Shown: piece after piece, positions 21,069-31,489 of the stretch
How the letters are laid out: each line of letters starts with the position of its first letter
Numbering within the stretch: position 1 is the first letter of the stretch
DNA from: Podochytrium sp. JEL0797
Taxonomy: Eukaryota; Chytridiomycota; Chytridiomycetes; Chytridiales; Chytriomycetaceae
Direction: 5' to 3'
Assembly (NCBI GenBank): GCA_027596195.1
Contig: JADGJG010000053.1
Coordinates: forward strand, 1-58,983
DNA length: 58,983 nt
Notes under the pieces: model-generated
Told to the model about the DNA's origin: nothing
Databases searched by the model: none
The model's input: only the letters and a program-made list of their open reading frames with translations
Position numbers and translations under genes: made by a program

Positions 21069-21439
21069 GGATGCAAGCGGTTGGAATTCGAGTCTTCAAA
21101 AAACAAAAAAAAACAAGAGATGTCGATTCCCCGTCGATGCCGCTGTCTCAAACACTCGATTCATGGGTACCAATTATAATTTAAGTACAGAAATAGCTCA
21201 TAAACGGCTCTAAATCCAAAAGGACTTCTGTGTTCGCCACCCAGGAATATGTGGAAATGCAGCGGCTACAGGCGATATTGATCGTAACTACTACGTTTTC
21301 TTTGAAAGCCAGTATATTCCTCTTGCACTTTTTGCCCCTTTGACGTGCTGCCGTTATGCCCCTCGCGGCATTTCGTATTTTCGTTTCGGGATCACGAACC
21401 GGCGGTTTTTTGTTTTTTTTCACTCTCAGAAACCCAAAA
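21069..21439. promoter_or_regulatory. Divergent IMP3-SNU13 promoter (unit 1)
   Basis: 371 bp separate the two start codons. No gene lies in it. The location implies a shared bidirectional promoter for two proteins of the same particle. I do not see a clear TATA box; a sequence-level motif search would be needed to name elements. Confidence 0.6.
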
Positions 21440-22061
21440 ATGGTGAGGCCAACATCTGCCCTGCGCTGTCACTGCACTGCCATCGGGATCACATTCGCTG
21501 CGACCTCTCCTTCCAGTTTATTGTGGCCTTCGCATTTGAGCCCTCTATCTCCTCGCTCGTCGCCCTCCGCAGTTCCTTGATCATGAATCCGTATCACCTT
21601 GATTCTAACAGTTTCTTTGCAGGCAGACAACAGCTCCAAGGCCTACCCCCTCGCCGACGCCCAACTCACCAACAAGATCCTCGATCTCGTCCAACAAGCT
21701 TCCCACTACAAGCAGTTGAAGAAGGGTGCCAACGAGGCCACCAAGACCCTCAACAGAGGAATCTCCGAGTTCATCATCATGACCGAGGACACTGAGCCAA
21801 TTGAGATTTTGTTGCACTTGCCGCTGTTGTGTGAAGACAAGGTATTCCTCTTTTTTTTTCGGGCGGCAAGCAATGATTCTGACGTGTTCTTCTTTGCATC
21901 AGAACGTGCCATACGTTTTCGTCAAGTCCAAGGTTGCCCTTGGCCGTGCTTGTGGAGTTTCTCGCCCCGTCATTGCTTGCTCCGTCACCACCAACGAAGG
22001 AAGTGAATTGAAGGCCCAGATCCAGGCCATCAAGCTCCAGATTGAGAAACTCCTTGTTTAA
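21440..22061 (+). CDS. SNU13: SNU13 / 15.5K k-turn RNA-binding protein (unit 1)
   Basis: SNU13 binds kink-turns in U4 snRNA and in box C/D snoRNAs including U3. Three exons (21440-21442, 21623-21841, 21903-22061) give 126 residues, the same as the yeast protein. The first exon contributes only the ATG; a 180-nt intron follows directly. The L7Ae domain is almost unaltered: [19 protein letters not shown], the RNA-contact loop [34 protein letters not shown] and [16 protein letters not shown]. The related NHP2 and ribosomal L7Ae proteins differ at these positions, so the assignment to SNU13 is firm. The first PHO84 gene converges on it, 171 bp away. Confidence 0.97.
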
Positions 22062-22232
22062 GTCTCTCTGTGACGCGATCCTTTCTCTTGTTTTTTCGTC
22101 TCGACATCAGCGAATTTTATGTAATATAATCCTCTGATGATCCTGCAAAGGTGAAGATTATATCCTCTAAAAGAAGAGAGCTTTTTATTTCATTTCAAAA
22201 TGCGAGAAATTCAAAGAAAAGAATGCGTGTGT

Positions 22233-24044
22233 TCATTCCTCGTCGCCGCCGAGCTCTTCCAAAGTTTTCCCAGCCGTCTCGGGAAGCAAGAACGTCGCGA
22301 CCAATCCACTAAACATGATGACACAGAACGTTGACAGGACTGTCACAGTGTTGTTTGTGAAGTAAGGTCCGACGGCTTGGATTCCAAGAATGGCACCGAC
22401 TTTTCCACAAGCAGCCGAGATTCCGTGGCAAGTCGCCTTGAAACGCGTTGGGAAGACTTCTCCTGGAATGACAAACGTAGTGGTGTTGGGTCCAAATTGG
22501 AAAAAGAACTGGGCAATCGTGTAGACGACCATAAACCCGACTTGGTTCGTGCTGATGCTGTTCCAAGTTGCAGCAAGAATCGCGAGGCAGATGGTAATTA
22601 CAGCAAAGCCCATGATTTGGATTGGCTTGCGGCCCATTTTCTCAATCAGCGCGACTGTGAACCAGTAACCGGGGACCGTGCCGGCACACGCAATGATAAT
22701 ATTCCCGACAGAGATTTGGTAAAACACGTTCCAGATATCCACGGGAGGTGTCACTTTGGTAGGAACCGTGACCCCGTTGGTTGTAACGTTGACAGTGACT
22801 TTGGACGGCCCGTTGAAATTGATTAAGGACAAAACGGTGGACTGGTTCAACGAGAGTCCGTACCACGCGACATCGAGGGCGAACCAGCAGTACGCGGTAC
22901 CAATCAGGACCTTCATGTTCTTCCATTGGCGGAAGTGGTTGTAAAAGTCGGTTGCTTTGTTGGGTTTGCCGAGTTTCTTGTGGACCGCGACCACAGGTTC
23001 GCTTGCTTTGGTGGTGGTACGACCCATGGCGATGTCAACGTTTCTGGCGGCAGCTTCGGTGTCACCAATGACTATGAAAATGAGGGTGTCAATTAAGAAT
23101 AAACCATCACGGGAAACCCACCATCCGCAGTAAACCGCGGCGTCTCGGGCAACGTGAAGCGAAAGTAAATCACCAACACGGCAGGAATGAGACCAAACCC
23201 AATCGCAATACGCCAGACGGCGTCCAAAACTCTGTAGTCTGCTTGTATTTGGGACTGGAGGCCGGCCAAGGTGGCCACGTACACGATGGAGCCAATGAGG
23301 ATACCGATTCCTTGCATGGCGAAGACGGCGGAGAGCATCATGCCTCGGTATCGGACGTTGGCGTATTCGGACGTGATGACGGCTGGAAAGTGAGAACGCG
23401 TGAGTAGGTGTTGGGCTGTAGGGCGACCTGGGGCGACTCATAAATCTGGCATACCTGACATGGGGTAGTCACCACCGATACCAATACCAAGAAAGAAGCG
23501 CCAGAACGACAGGATTTGAAGAATGTTGGCGCCGTGGATCATGGACCCCGACAGGACAGACCCGATTGTGCAAATGATGATGACCATTAGCTCCAAGCCG
23601 TATACCGACTTGCGTCCGTGAGCGTCTCCAGCGATACCGAACCCTATCTGTCCCAGCAAGTTGCCCCAGTTGGTAGAAGCCTTGAGCCACGCGTCCATAT
23701 TCGCACCACCCGGATAATTATTGATGAAATCGACCTTGACATTTTGAGGCGTCTTGATCACAGAATTGTTGTTTGCATCGTTGAAAGCCGCCGGGAACTT
23801 TCCCGAAATGAATTGCGGACCCCAGTACACTTGGTAAATCATGGGAAGGGCTTGCGAAATGACGAAAATGTCGTAGGCGTCGGAAAAGAAACCGGCGCCT
23901 GCAATGAAGATCATTTTGAGGTGGAACCAGCCGAGTTTGCTGGAATCGAGGTGTGCGAACGCGTTGGCGTGTTGTGGGGAGACCCTGGGAAGGAAAAGTT
24001 TTTTGGTCTTTGGACTGGGAAACGTGAATAACGGGAGCTCACAT
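22233..24044 (-). CDS. PHO84: PHO84-type phosphate:H+ symporter, paralog 1 (unit 1)
   Basis: Major-facilitator phosphate transporter of the plasma membrane, 543 residues, with about 12 membrane helices. Coding exons: 24044-24043 (AT only), 23984-23455, 23382-23122 and 23071-22233. The initiator codon is split AT|G by a 58-nt intron; translation then reads MVSPQHANAFAHLD, matching the family's N-terminus before helix 1. Transport residues are kept: FSDAYDIF, GIGGDYPMS (Asp of the substrate site), AMQGIG, the pair W-x3-D in WFALDVAWYG, and Lys in SAACGKVGA. This copy lacks the intron after the AFLK/AWLK segment found in the other three. Its central loop is the most divergent (RTTTKASEPVVAVHKKLG). 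It is the end gene of the four-gene array. Confidence 0.95.
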
Positions 24045-24228
24045 TTTTGTTCCAGAATGGGAGAAGGAGGGGAGGGGGTACCATCTATTTATATTGCTTT
24101 GTCCGAATCTGGCGCGTGCCCTTCCACAGTTCCAAAATTAGACTGTCGGACTTGACGAGAAAGGGAGCAAAAAACACGTGTCAGAAAAACAATACGCGTC
24201 ATTATGTAACAGAATCATGAAAGAAAAG
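24045..24228 (-). promoter_or_regulatory. Promoter of PHO84 paralog 1 (unit 1)
   Basis: Minus-strand TATAAATA lies at 24093-24086, 42 bp from the start codon. GGCGCGTGCC lies at 24111-24120 and a palindromic CACGTG at 24175-24180. CACGTG is the core site bound by Pho4 in ascomycete yeasts; whether that applies here is inference. Confidence 0.55.
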
Positions 24229-26155
24229 TTAATTGGCTACAATCAATCCCTCCATCTGCCCTTCCTTAACGGTAACATCCTCGCTAACGCGATGCTCAGT
24301 CTCGGCACCGAAATCATCCCCCGACAGCTCTTCCAAAGTCTTGCCGCAGGTTTCGGGAAGGAGGAGCGTGGCAAACGCACCAGAGAACATGATCGCACTG
24401 AAAGTAGCCAAGACGGGAACCGTGTTGCTCGTAAAGTAAGGTCCGACGGCTTGGATTCCGAGAATCGCTCCGGCCTTGCCGCAAGCGGCTGAGATTCCGT
24501 GACAGGTGGCCTTGAAACGAGTTGGGAAGACTTCTCCTGGGATGACAAAGGTGGTGGTATTGGGGCCGAATTGGAAAAAGAACTGGGCGATGGTGTAGAC
24601 GACCATGAATCCGACTTGGTTGGTGCTGATGGAGTTCCAATCGGCGGCCAGAATCACGAGACAGATGGAGATGATGATGAATCCCATGATTTGGATTGGC
24701 TTGCGGCCCATTTTTTCGATGAGCGCGACCGTGAACCAGTAGCCGGGAACTGTGCCGGCACACGCAATGATGATGTTACCAACGGCGACATCATAGAACA
24801 CGCTTTGAATGTCAACAGGTGGCGTAACCTTGGTGGGAACCGTGACCCCGTTGGTTGTGACGTTGACCGTGACTTTGGCTGGGCCGTTGAAGTTGATCAA
24901 GGACAAGACGGTCGACTGGTTGAGCGCCATGCCGTACCACGCGACATCCAAAGCGAACCAGCAATACGCGGTGCCGATGAGAATTTTCATGTTCTTCCAC
25001 TGGCTAAAGTACTTGTTGAAGTCCGCAATTTTGCTGTTCTTTGGCTTGCGAACCGGAATGACTTCTCCGGGAGCTTGATTGGTCGCCGCCAGTAAAGCCT
25101 CTTTTGCTTCGTTCTCGGCTTTCTTGAGGGCTGTTGGAAGGATGGTTAAAGTTTGCGACCAAAATCGCGGGGTCAAAACTCTCACCATCGGCGGTAAAAC
25201 GAGGAGTCTCTGGCAAAGTGAAACGGAAGTAAACAGTAATAATACACGGCACCAGACCAAGAGCCACCGCAATACGCCAGACGACGTCAAGGTAAGTGTA
25301 ATCGCTTTGGATTTGGGATTGCATTCCGGCCAGCGTGGCAACATAGACGCTGGAACCGAGAAGAATACCGATTCCCTGCATCGCAAACACGGCCGAGAGC
25401 ATCATCCCGCGGTTGCGAACGTTGGCGTATTCCGAGACGATAACGGCTGGGTGTTTTTTGAGTGCTTTGTGAGTGGATGCCCGGGGGGGAGGAAACAAGA
25501 ATCCGAGCAATAAAGAATAGTGTACCTGACATAGGATAGTCACCACCAATCCCGATTCCGAGAAGGAAGCGCCAAAACGCGAGAGTTTGGAGAATGTTGG
25601 CGCCGCGAGCCATGGGGGCAGCGAGGAACGAGCCGGTGGTGCAGACAATAATGATCATGAGCTCAAGACCGTACACCGATTTGCGTCCATGCGAGTCACC
25701 GGCGATACCGAATGTAATCTGACCAATCAAATTTCCCCAGTTTGTGGACGCCTGCAGCGAAACAAAATCGATTTCAATTCGAGCCGCGAGTGAATCAATG
25801 CAGCAGTACCTTCAAGAAAGCATCCATGTGTTGCCCATTAGGATAGTTGTCGATAAAGTCAACTTTCGTGTTTTGAGGGGTCTTGGCCAGCGCGGTTCCG
25901 TTCGGGTAATTGAACGCAGGTGGAAAGTATCCCGTGATGTATTGAGGCCCGTAATACACTTGGTAAATCATGGGAAGGGCTTGCGAAATGACAAAGATGT
26001 CATACGCATCCGAAAAGAATCCGGCACCGGCAATCAGGACCATTTTGAAATGGAACCATCCGAGTTTCTGTTCGTCGAGGTGGGCGAGATTGACGGCTTG
26101 TGGTGCCCTATCGAACCTGTCAGGTTGTTGTCACATAATGACCGACGACGTACAT
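24229..26155 (-). CDS. PHO84: PHO84-type phosphate:H+ symporter, paralog 2 (unit 1)
   Basis: 562 residues from coding exons 26155-26154 (AT only), 26107-25810, 25751-25526, 25446-25186 and 25130-24229. The initiator is split AT|G by a 46-nt intron with donor GTACGT; the protein then begins MAPQAVNLAHLDEQKLGWFH. Two further introns lie at the same positions as in paralogs 3 and 4. All transport residues listed for the family (GGDYP, LDVAWYG, GKAGA) are present. An extracellular loop carries FNGPAKVTVNVTTNGVT with an N-glycosylation sequon. The central cytosolic loop (ALKKAENEAKEAL) differs in length between paralogs. Its 3' end lies 184 bp from the start codon of paralog 1. Confidence 0.95.
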
Positions 26156-26296
26156 TTGTGAATGATGAATGAAAAGGGAGTGGCTTTTGAGCCACTTCGG
26201 AGCACGCGCCGCAAAACACGTTTTTCAAATTTTCGATTATATCTCCCAGTTGGCGAAGTTGAAAAACGGCAAAATACAGTCATACACATTCAAAAA
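26156..26296 (-). promoter_or_regulatory. Promoter of PHO84 paralog 2 (unit 1)
   Basis: Only 141 bp lie between this start codon and the stop of paralog 3. They hold GCACGCGCC (26202-26210, the reverse of the GGCGCGTGC motif), AACACGTTTTT at about 26214-26224 (a CACGTT half of the Pho4-type site) and an AT-rich GATATAATC at about 26235. Confidence 0.5.
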
Positions 26297-28212
26297 TCAC
26301 ACACTCGTCACAAACTCCTTGTCTCCCTTGTCAAGAAGTTCATCGCCATAATGGGTGTCATCAGCACCAAGAGAAAAGTCATCTCCCGACAGTTCTTCCA
26401 AAGTCTTGCCGCAGGTTTCGGGTAGCAGGAGCGTGGCAAAACCACCCGAGATCATAATCGCGCAGAAAGTTGACAGGACTGTCACCGTGTTGTTTGTGAA
26501 ATAGGGGCCGACGGCTTGGATTCCAAGAATGGCGCCGACTTTTCCACAGGCCGCAGAGATTCCATGACCGGTAGCCTTGAAACGCGTGGGAAATACCTCG
26601 CCTGGAATCACAAAGGTGGTGGTGTTGGGTCCAAACTGGAAGAAGAATTGGGCAATGGTGTAGACAGTCATGAACCCGATTTGGTTGGTGCTAATATTGT
26701 TCCAGTCGGCCGCGAGAATGATGAGACAGATCGAAATAATAGCGAAGCCCATGATTTGGATTGGCTTGCGGCCCATTTTCTCAATGAAAGCGACCGTGAA
26801 CCAGTAGCCTGGGACTGTGCCGGCACACGCAATGATAATGTTTCCAACAGCAATCTGGTAGAACAGGTCTTGGATGTCGACGGGTGGAGTAACTTTGGCG
26901 GGAGCCGTGACCCCGTTGGTAGTGACGTTGACCGTGACTTTGGCTGGGCCGTTGAAGTTGATCAATGACAGGACCGTCGACTGGTTGAGAGCCATGCCGT
27001 ACCACGCGACATCCAAAGCGAACCAGCAGTACGCAGTCCCGATTAGAATTTTCATGTTCTTCCATTGGCTAAAGTGCTGAATGAAGTCCGCAATCTTGCT
27101 CGTCTTTGGCTTGCGAACGGGAGTAATGGCGCTGGCACCTTGCCCCATCGCAGCACGCTCGGCATCCCTCGCATCGGATTCGGCTTTCTTCAGGGCTGAA
27201 GAGTATGTTTAGATCAAGCATGAATGAATCCACACCTCACCATCGGCAGTGAAACGAGGAGTCTCTGGCAAGGTGAAACGGAAGTAAACGGTAATTATGG
27301 CCGGCACAAGGCCGAGACCAACAGCAATGCGCCAGACGACGTCAAGGTAAGTGTAATCGCCTTGGATTTGAGATTTCATTCCGGCAAGCGTGGCAATGTA
27401 GATAAGCGAGCCAAGAAGAATGCCGATTCCTTGCATCGAAAAAACGGCAGCGAGCATCATTCCGCGGTTGCGAACGTTGGCGTACTCGGATGTAATGACG
27501 GCTAAAAATCAAATTATTATTGGCGTCACGTTTTAAAGATGAACAAATAACCGTACCTGACATTGGGTAGTCGCCACCGATCCCGATACCAAGCAAGAAT
27601 CGCCAGAATGCAAGAGTTTGGAGAATATTGGCGCCGCGAGCCATTGGTGCAGAGAGGATAGATCCCGTGGTACAGACGATAATGATCATGAGCTCGAGAC
27701 CGTAAACTGACTTGCGTCCATGAGAGTCACCAGCGATACCAAAAGAGACTTGGCCAATCAAGTTGCCCCAGTTGGTTGAAGCCTGGAAATTGGAAAAAGG
27801 TAAGAATGTTTCTATCAGTCAAATGCAAAAAAAAAGTTGCTTCGACCATACTTTCAAAAACGCATCCATATTCGCGCCACTTGGATAGTTATTGATAAAG
27901 TCAACTTTCGTGTTTTGTGGCGTCTTGGCGAGTGCGGTTCCGTTCGGATAATTGAACGCCGGCGGAAAGTTTCCCTTGATGTATTGAGGCCCGTAATACA
28001 CTTGGTAAATCATGGGGAGCGCTTGGGAAATGACAAAGATGTCGTACGCATCCGAGAAGAATCCGGCCCCGGCAATGAGGACCATCTTGAGGTGGAACCA
28101 TCCCAGATTCTGTTCGTCGAGATGGGCAAGGTTGACAGCTTGTGGGGCCCTGTTGCCAGACGAACAGAATGTGTCAGGCACCTCACACGGAATCCTTCTC
28201 TAACGCTTACAT
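26297..28212 (-). CDS. PHO84: PHO84-type phosphate:H+ symporter, paralog 3 (unit 1)
   Basis: 561 residues from coding exons 28212-28211 (AT only), 28149-27852, 27782-27557, 27501-27241 and 27195-26297. The start codon is split by a 61-nt intron with donor GTAAGC, so the unspliced message reads ATG-TAA. The first residues are MAPQAVNLAHLDEQNLGWFH, nearly the same as paralog 2, its closest relative. It has Gly for Cys in KATGHGISAACGKVGA and Phe for Leu in VAFIEKMGRKP, both unlikely to abolish transport. The C-terminal tail is acidic (DDTHYGDELLDKGDKE) and distinct, which may reflect different turnover or sorting signals. Confidence 0.95.
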
Positions 28213-28700
28213 TTTTTGGATCTTTTTTCGGGGGGATGAATGAGGGCCAAATCCACTGTGATTTGCTTGCACGAGTGCGTGGCCATTTCAGTTCCTTCAT
28301 TGGGATATAATGAAAAATTCGGATGACTACCGAGCTCTCATATACATTGATTAAGATTTAGGGCGACATGTGTGCACTTCCAAACGATGAGGCATGGCCT
28401 TGAAGTGCAATCAAAAATATCACTCATCCAAATAACCCCAAAATATCGTCGGCCTTCATTCATAACGCGAGCGCGTGCCCACTATATTTTCATCTTACGA
28501 ATAGTTCCTCCTGGGAGGGTGCGGCACTGATCTGGGATGGTGTGGCGATACCGACTCAGCTCACGCGTTCATTTTTTTGTCTCTTCACAAAAATGAGGGC
28601 ACGCCTTGACAAAACTTCATTCTTTTAATTTAAAATTGACAAACAAATAATCAGATAGGTATACACAAAGAGAGGGTGGTAGAAAATAAATGAGAAAAAT
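28213..28700 (-). promoter_or_regulatory. Promoter of PHO84 paralog 3 and 3' flank of paralog 4 (unit 1)
   Basis: 488 bp with no gene. AGCGCGTGCC lies at 28470-28479. No TATA box is seen close to the start codon, unlike paralogs 1 and 4. Confidence 0.45.
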
Positions 28701-30632
28701 TTAAGCAACGTGCTCTTTGCGGGACCGCACGCTTCCCATTTCCAGACATTCGTCATCGCTCTCGTCATCCGAATCAACATCTCCCGACAGCTCTTCCAAC
28801 GTCTTTCCACACGTCTCGGGGAGAAGAAGCGTGGCAAACGCGCCAGAGAACATAATGGCGCTGAAAGTCGCCAACACGGAGACGGTGTTGCTCGTGAAGT
28901 AAGGACCCACAGCTTGGATTCCAAGAATCGCTCCCGCTTTTCCGCAAGCTGCCGACATGCCGTGACAAGTTGCCTTGAAACGCGTCGGGAAGACTTCGCC
29001 GGGAATCACAAAACAGGTAGTATTGGGTCCGAATTGGAAAAAGAACTGGGCAATGGTATAAACTGCCATGAAGCCGATTTGGTTGGTGCTAATGGAGTTC
29101 CAATCGGCGGCGAGGATGGCGAGACAGATGGCGATGATGATGAATCCCATAATTTGGATTGGCTTGCGGCCCATTTTCTCGATGAGCGCGACAGTGAACC
29201 AGTAGCCTGGGACTGTGCCGGCACAGGCGATGATGATGTTTCCGACGGCGACATCGTAGAACACGCTTTGTATGTCGAGAGGTGGGTCGACTTTGGTGAG
29301 AGCCGTGACTCCGTCGGTCGTGACGTTGACAGAGACTTGCTTTGGACCGTTGAAGTTGATGAGAGCCAAGACCGTGGACTGGTTGAGAGCCATACCGTAC
29401 CATGCAACATCCAAAGCGAACCAGCAGTACGCGGTGCCGATGAGAATTTTCATGTTTTTCCACTGGCTAAAGTGTGCCTTGAATGCGGCCATCTTGCTGA
29501 CCTTGGCCTTGCGAACAGGCACGACATATCCCATTTCTTCTGCGTTACGGTCCATCTCGAGGTCGCGGGCGGCGCGTTCGGCTTTTTTGAGAGCTGAAAA
29601 AGAGCGTGGCTTAGTAAACGCGCAAAGAAAACAGCGAACTTGCAAAGAAACATACCATCGGCGGTGTAACGAGGTGTTTCAGGCAGAGTAACGCGGAAGT
29701 ACACAGTGATAATGGCGGGAACGATTCCAAGACCGATGGCGATTCGCCAAACGTAGTCGAGATAAGTGTAGTCTGCCTGGATTTGGGACTGCAACCCGCT
29801 CAAAGTGGCAATGTAGACGATAGAGCCCATGAAGATGCCGATTCCTTGCATGGCAAACACGGCCGCGAGCATCATTCCACGGTTACGAACGTTGGCATAT
29901 TCGGACGTGATGACGGCTGGAAAAGAAGCACGCGTGAGTGGGTGTGAGGCTGCGGGCGAATAATAATAGATGCCATACCTGACATGGGATAGTCTCCACC
30001 GATACCAATGCCAAGAAAGAAACGCCAGAAGCAAATGAGCTGAATAATGTTGGCACCGCGCACCATGGAGGAAGACAGAACGGAGCCGGTGGTGCAAATG
30101 ATGATGATCAATAGCTCCATGCCGTAGATTGAGCCACGTCCGTGAGCGTCGCCAATGATGCCGAACCCGATTTGGCCAATCAAGTTGCCCCAGTTGGTGG
30201 ATGCCTGGAACGTCCAAATATTAGAAATCAAGAATAAAGGCCAACAGTCTGATTTAAGGAATACCTTGACAAAAGAGTCCATGTGGGCACCATTGGGGTA
30301 GTTGTTGATAAAATCGACCTTGGTATTCTGCGGCGTCATTGCACGAGCCGTTCCGTTCGGGTAATCGAACACTGACGGAAAGTCACCCTTGATGTATTCG
30401 GGACCCCAATAGACTTGGTAAATCATGGGAAGGGCTTGGGAAATGACAAAGAGGTCGTAGGCGTCCGAAAAGAATCCTGCTCCGGCAATCATGACCATCT
30501 TGAGGTGGAACCAGCCGAGCTGCTGGTCGTCGAGGTGGGCGAGGGTTTCAGCTTTCGGGGCCCTATAGAATTAATGCGCGAGTGTCAGATGTTGTTCTGT
30601 GGTTTAAAATGGGATGCCGGTTCGACGTACAT
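28701..30632 (-). CDS. PHO84: PHO84-type phosphate:H+ symporter, paralog 4 (unit 1)
   Basis: 559 residues from coding exons 30632-30631 (AT only), 30562-30265, 30204-29979, 29916-29656 and 29593-28701. The split-start intron is 68 nt with donor GTACGT. The N-terminus MAPKAETLAHLDDQQLGWFH keeps the family pattern. It differs from the others in the loop before helix 8 (FNGPKQVSVNVTTDGVTALT), in Cys replacing Thr in PNTTCFVIPGEVFPTR, and in an Asp/Glu-rich C-terminus (DSDDESDDE). Key residues of the substrate site and proton path are conserved. It is the first gene of the array in the direction of transcription and faces the lectin gene across an 857-bp divergent region. Confidence 0.95.
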
Positions 30633-31489
30633 GTGATGATGTGGCGGAACGGTGAAATGAAAGGGGAAATGTCTCGTTGACCTGGCTTATATGCCGAGTC
30701 AGCGGCGCGTGCCTCTTCCCTCCAAAAATCGTATTTTCTTGGTCCAAACAAAGAAAGCATTATTAATCGTTGAAGTTGTCAAAGCTGACAGGAATGACGC
30801 GCGGCCCGAATTCAGCTCTCATCATTGGCATAGGTAGGGTTTGTTTTGGTGTTTTTCTCTCGGGAAGTCGAAACAATGAGAGGGAGAACCCAGCATTTCT
30901 CATGCCGCACGCGCCTTGTATACATAAAAATGCCCAGGCAAATTGGTGTACCCCGCGCGCGTGCCCCCCCATCCTTTTTGGCAATAATTAAGAGTAATTG
31001 ATAGTCTCCGTGAGTAATTGAAGCCTCTTATCGACGTAAAATAGGTGACTCTAAAAACACCTGGACCACAAAATCCAATTCACGTGGTTGGCGAGGACCG
31101 AAATCGGATAAAACTGGCATGAATTAAAGAAGGAAGCGCATGCCGCCTCTTATCTACGTGTTAGTAACCAGGAGAATTAGAAAACGCCCGGGAAATAAAT
31201 TCCAATTCACGGGGTCGTCGGATGAAATCAAGTGAGCAACAACAGCACAACTTTATGAAAGGGACGAGGATCGAAATCGAATAAGCGTAAATCAAAGAAG
31301 GAAGGGCTGGATGAATATCTCCTGTCTGCACTAGTCGGGGTCAAAAAAAATCGTTGTGGACCTGAAAGAACAAAAAGAAGGAAAAACGAGCGGAGAACGA
31401 ATCAGAGAGAATCCAAATGGCGTTCCAGAATTAAGAATCTGTCGCAGGATCCGAAACTGAAATCGAAAACCAACTTGGAAGCAAAAAAA
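30633..31489. promoter_or_regulatory. Divergent region between PHO84 paralog 4 and the lectin gene (unit 1)
   Basis: On the PHO84 side, a TATATAAG-like element lies at about 30692-30686 and GGCGCGTGCC at 30714-30723. More CGCGTGCC or GCACGCGCC words lie at about 30908 and 30955. On the lectin side there is CACGTG at 31081-31086 and a diverged ~122-bp tandem repeat (listed separately). No gene is visible. Confidence 0.5.
31023..31312. repeat. Diverged ~122-bp tandem repeat upstream of the lectin gene
   Basis: GCCTCTTATCGACG at 31023 and GCCTCTTATCTACG at 31145 each begin a block that continues with a CCAATTCACG element, a CGAAATCG-A-TAA element and an AAAGAAGGAAG end. The second block is longer. 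The same structure is present in unit 2 at 50989-51278. Confidence 0.5.

Noticed and set aside
22233..23441. PHO84 paralog 1 read as one 402-codon frame starting at 23441
   Set aside because: The first part is out of frame with the transporter and runs through clear introns; the spliced model keeps all family motifs.
28710..29597. Long plus-strand open frame (about 295 codons) antisense to PHO84 paralog 4
   Set aside because: It mirrors the conserved reading frame of the transporter and has no family resemblance; similar antisense frames occur in the other paralogs.
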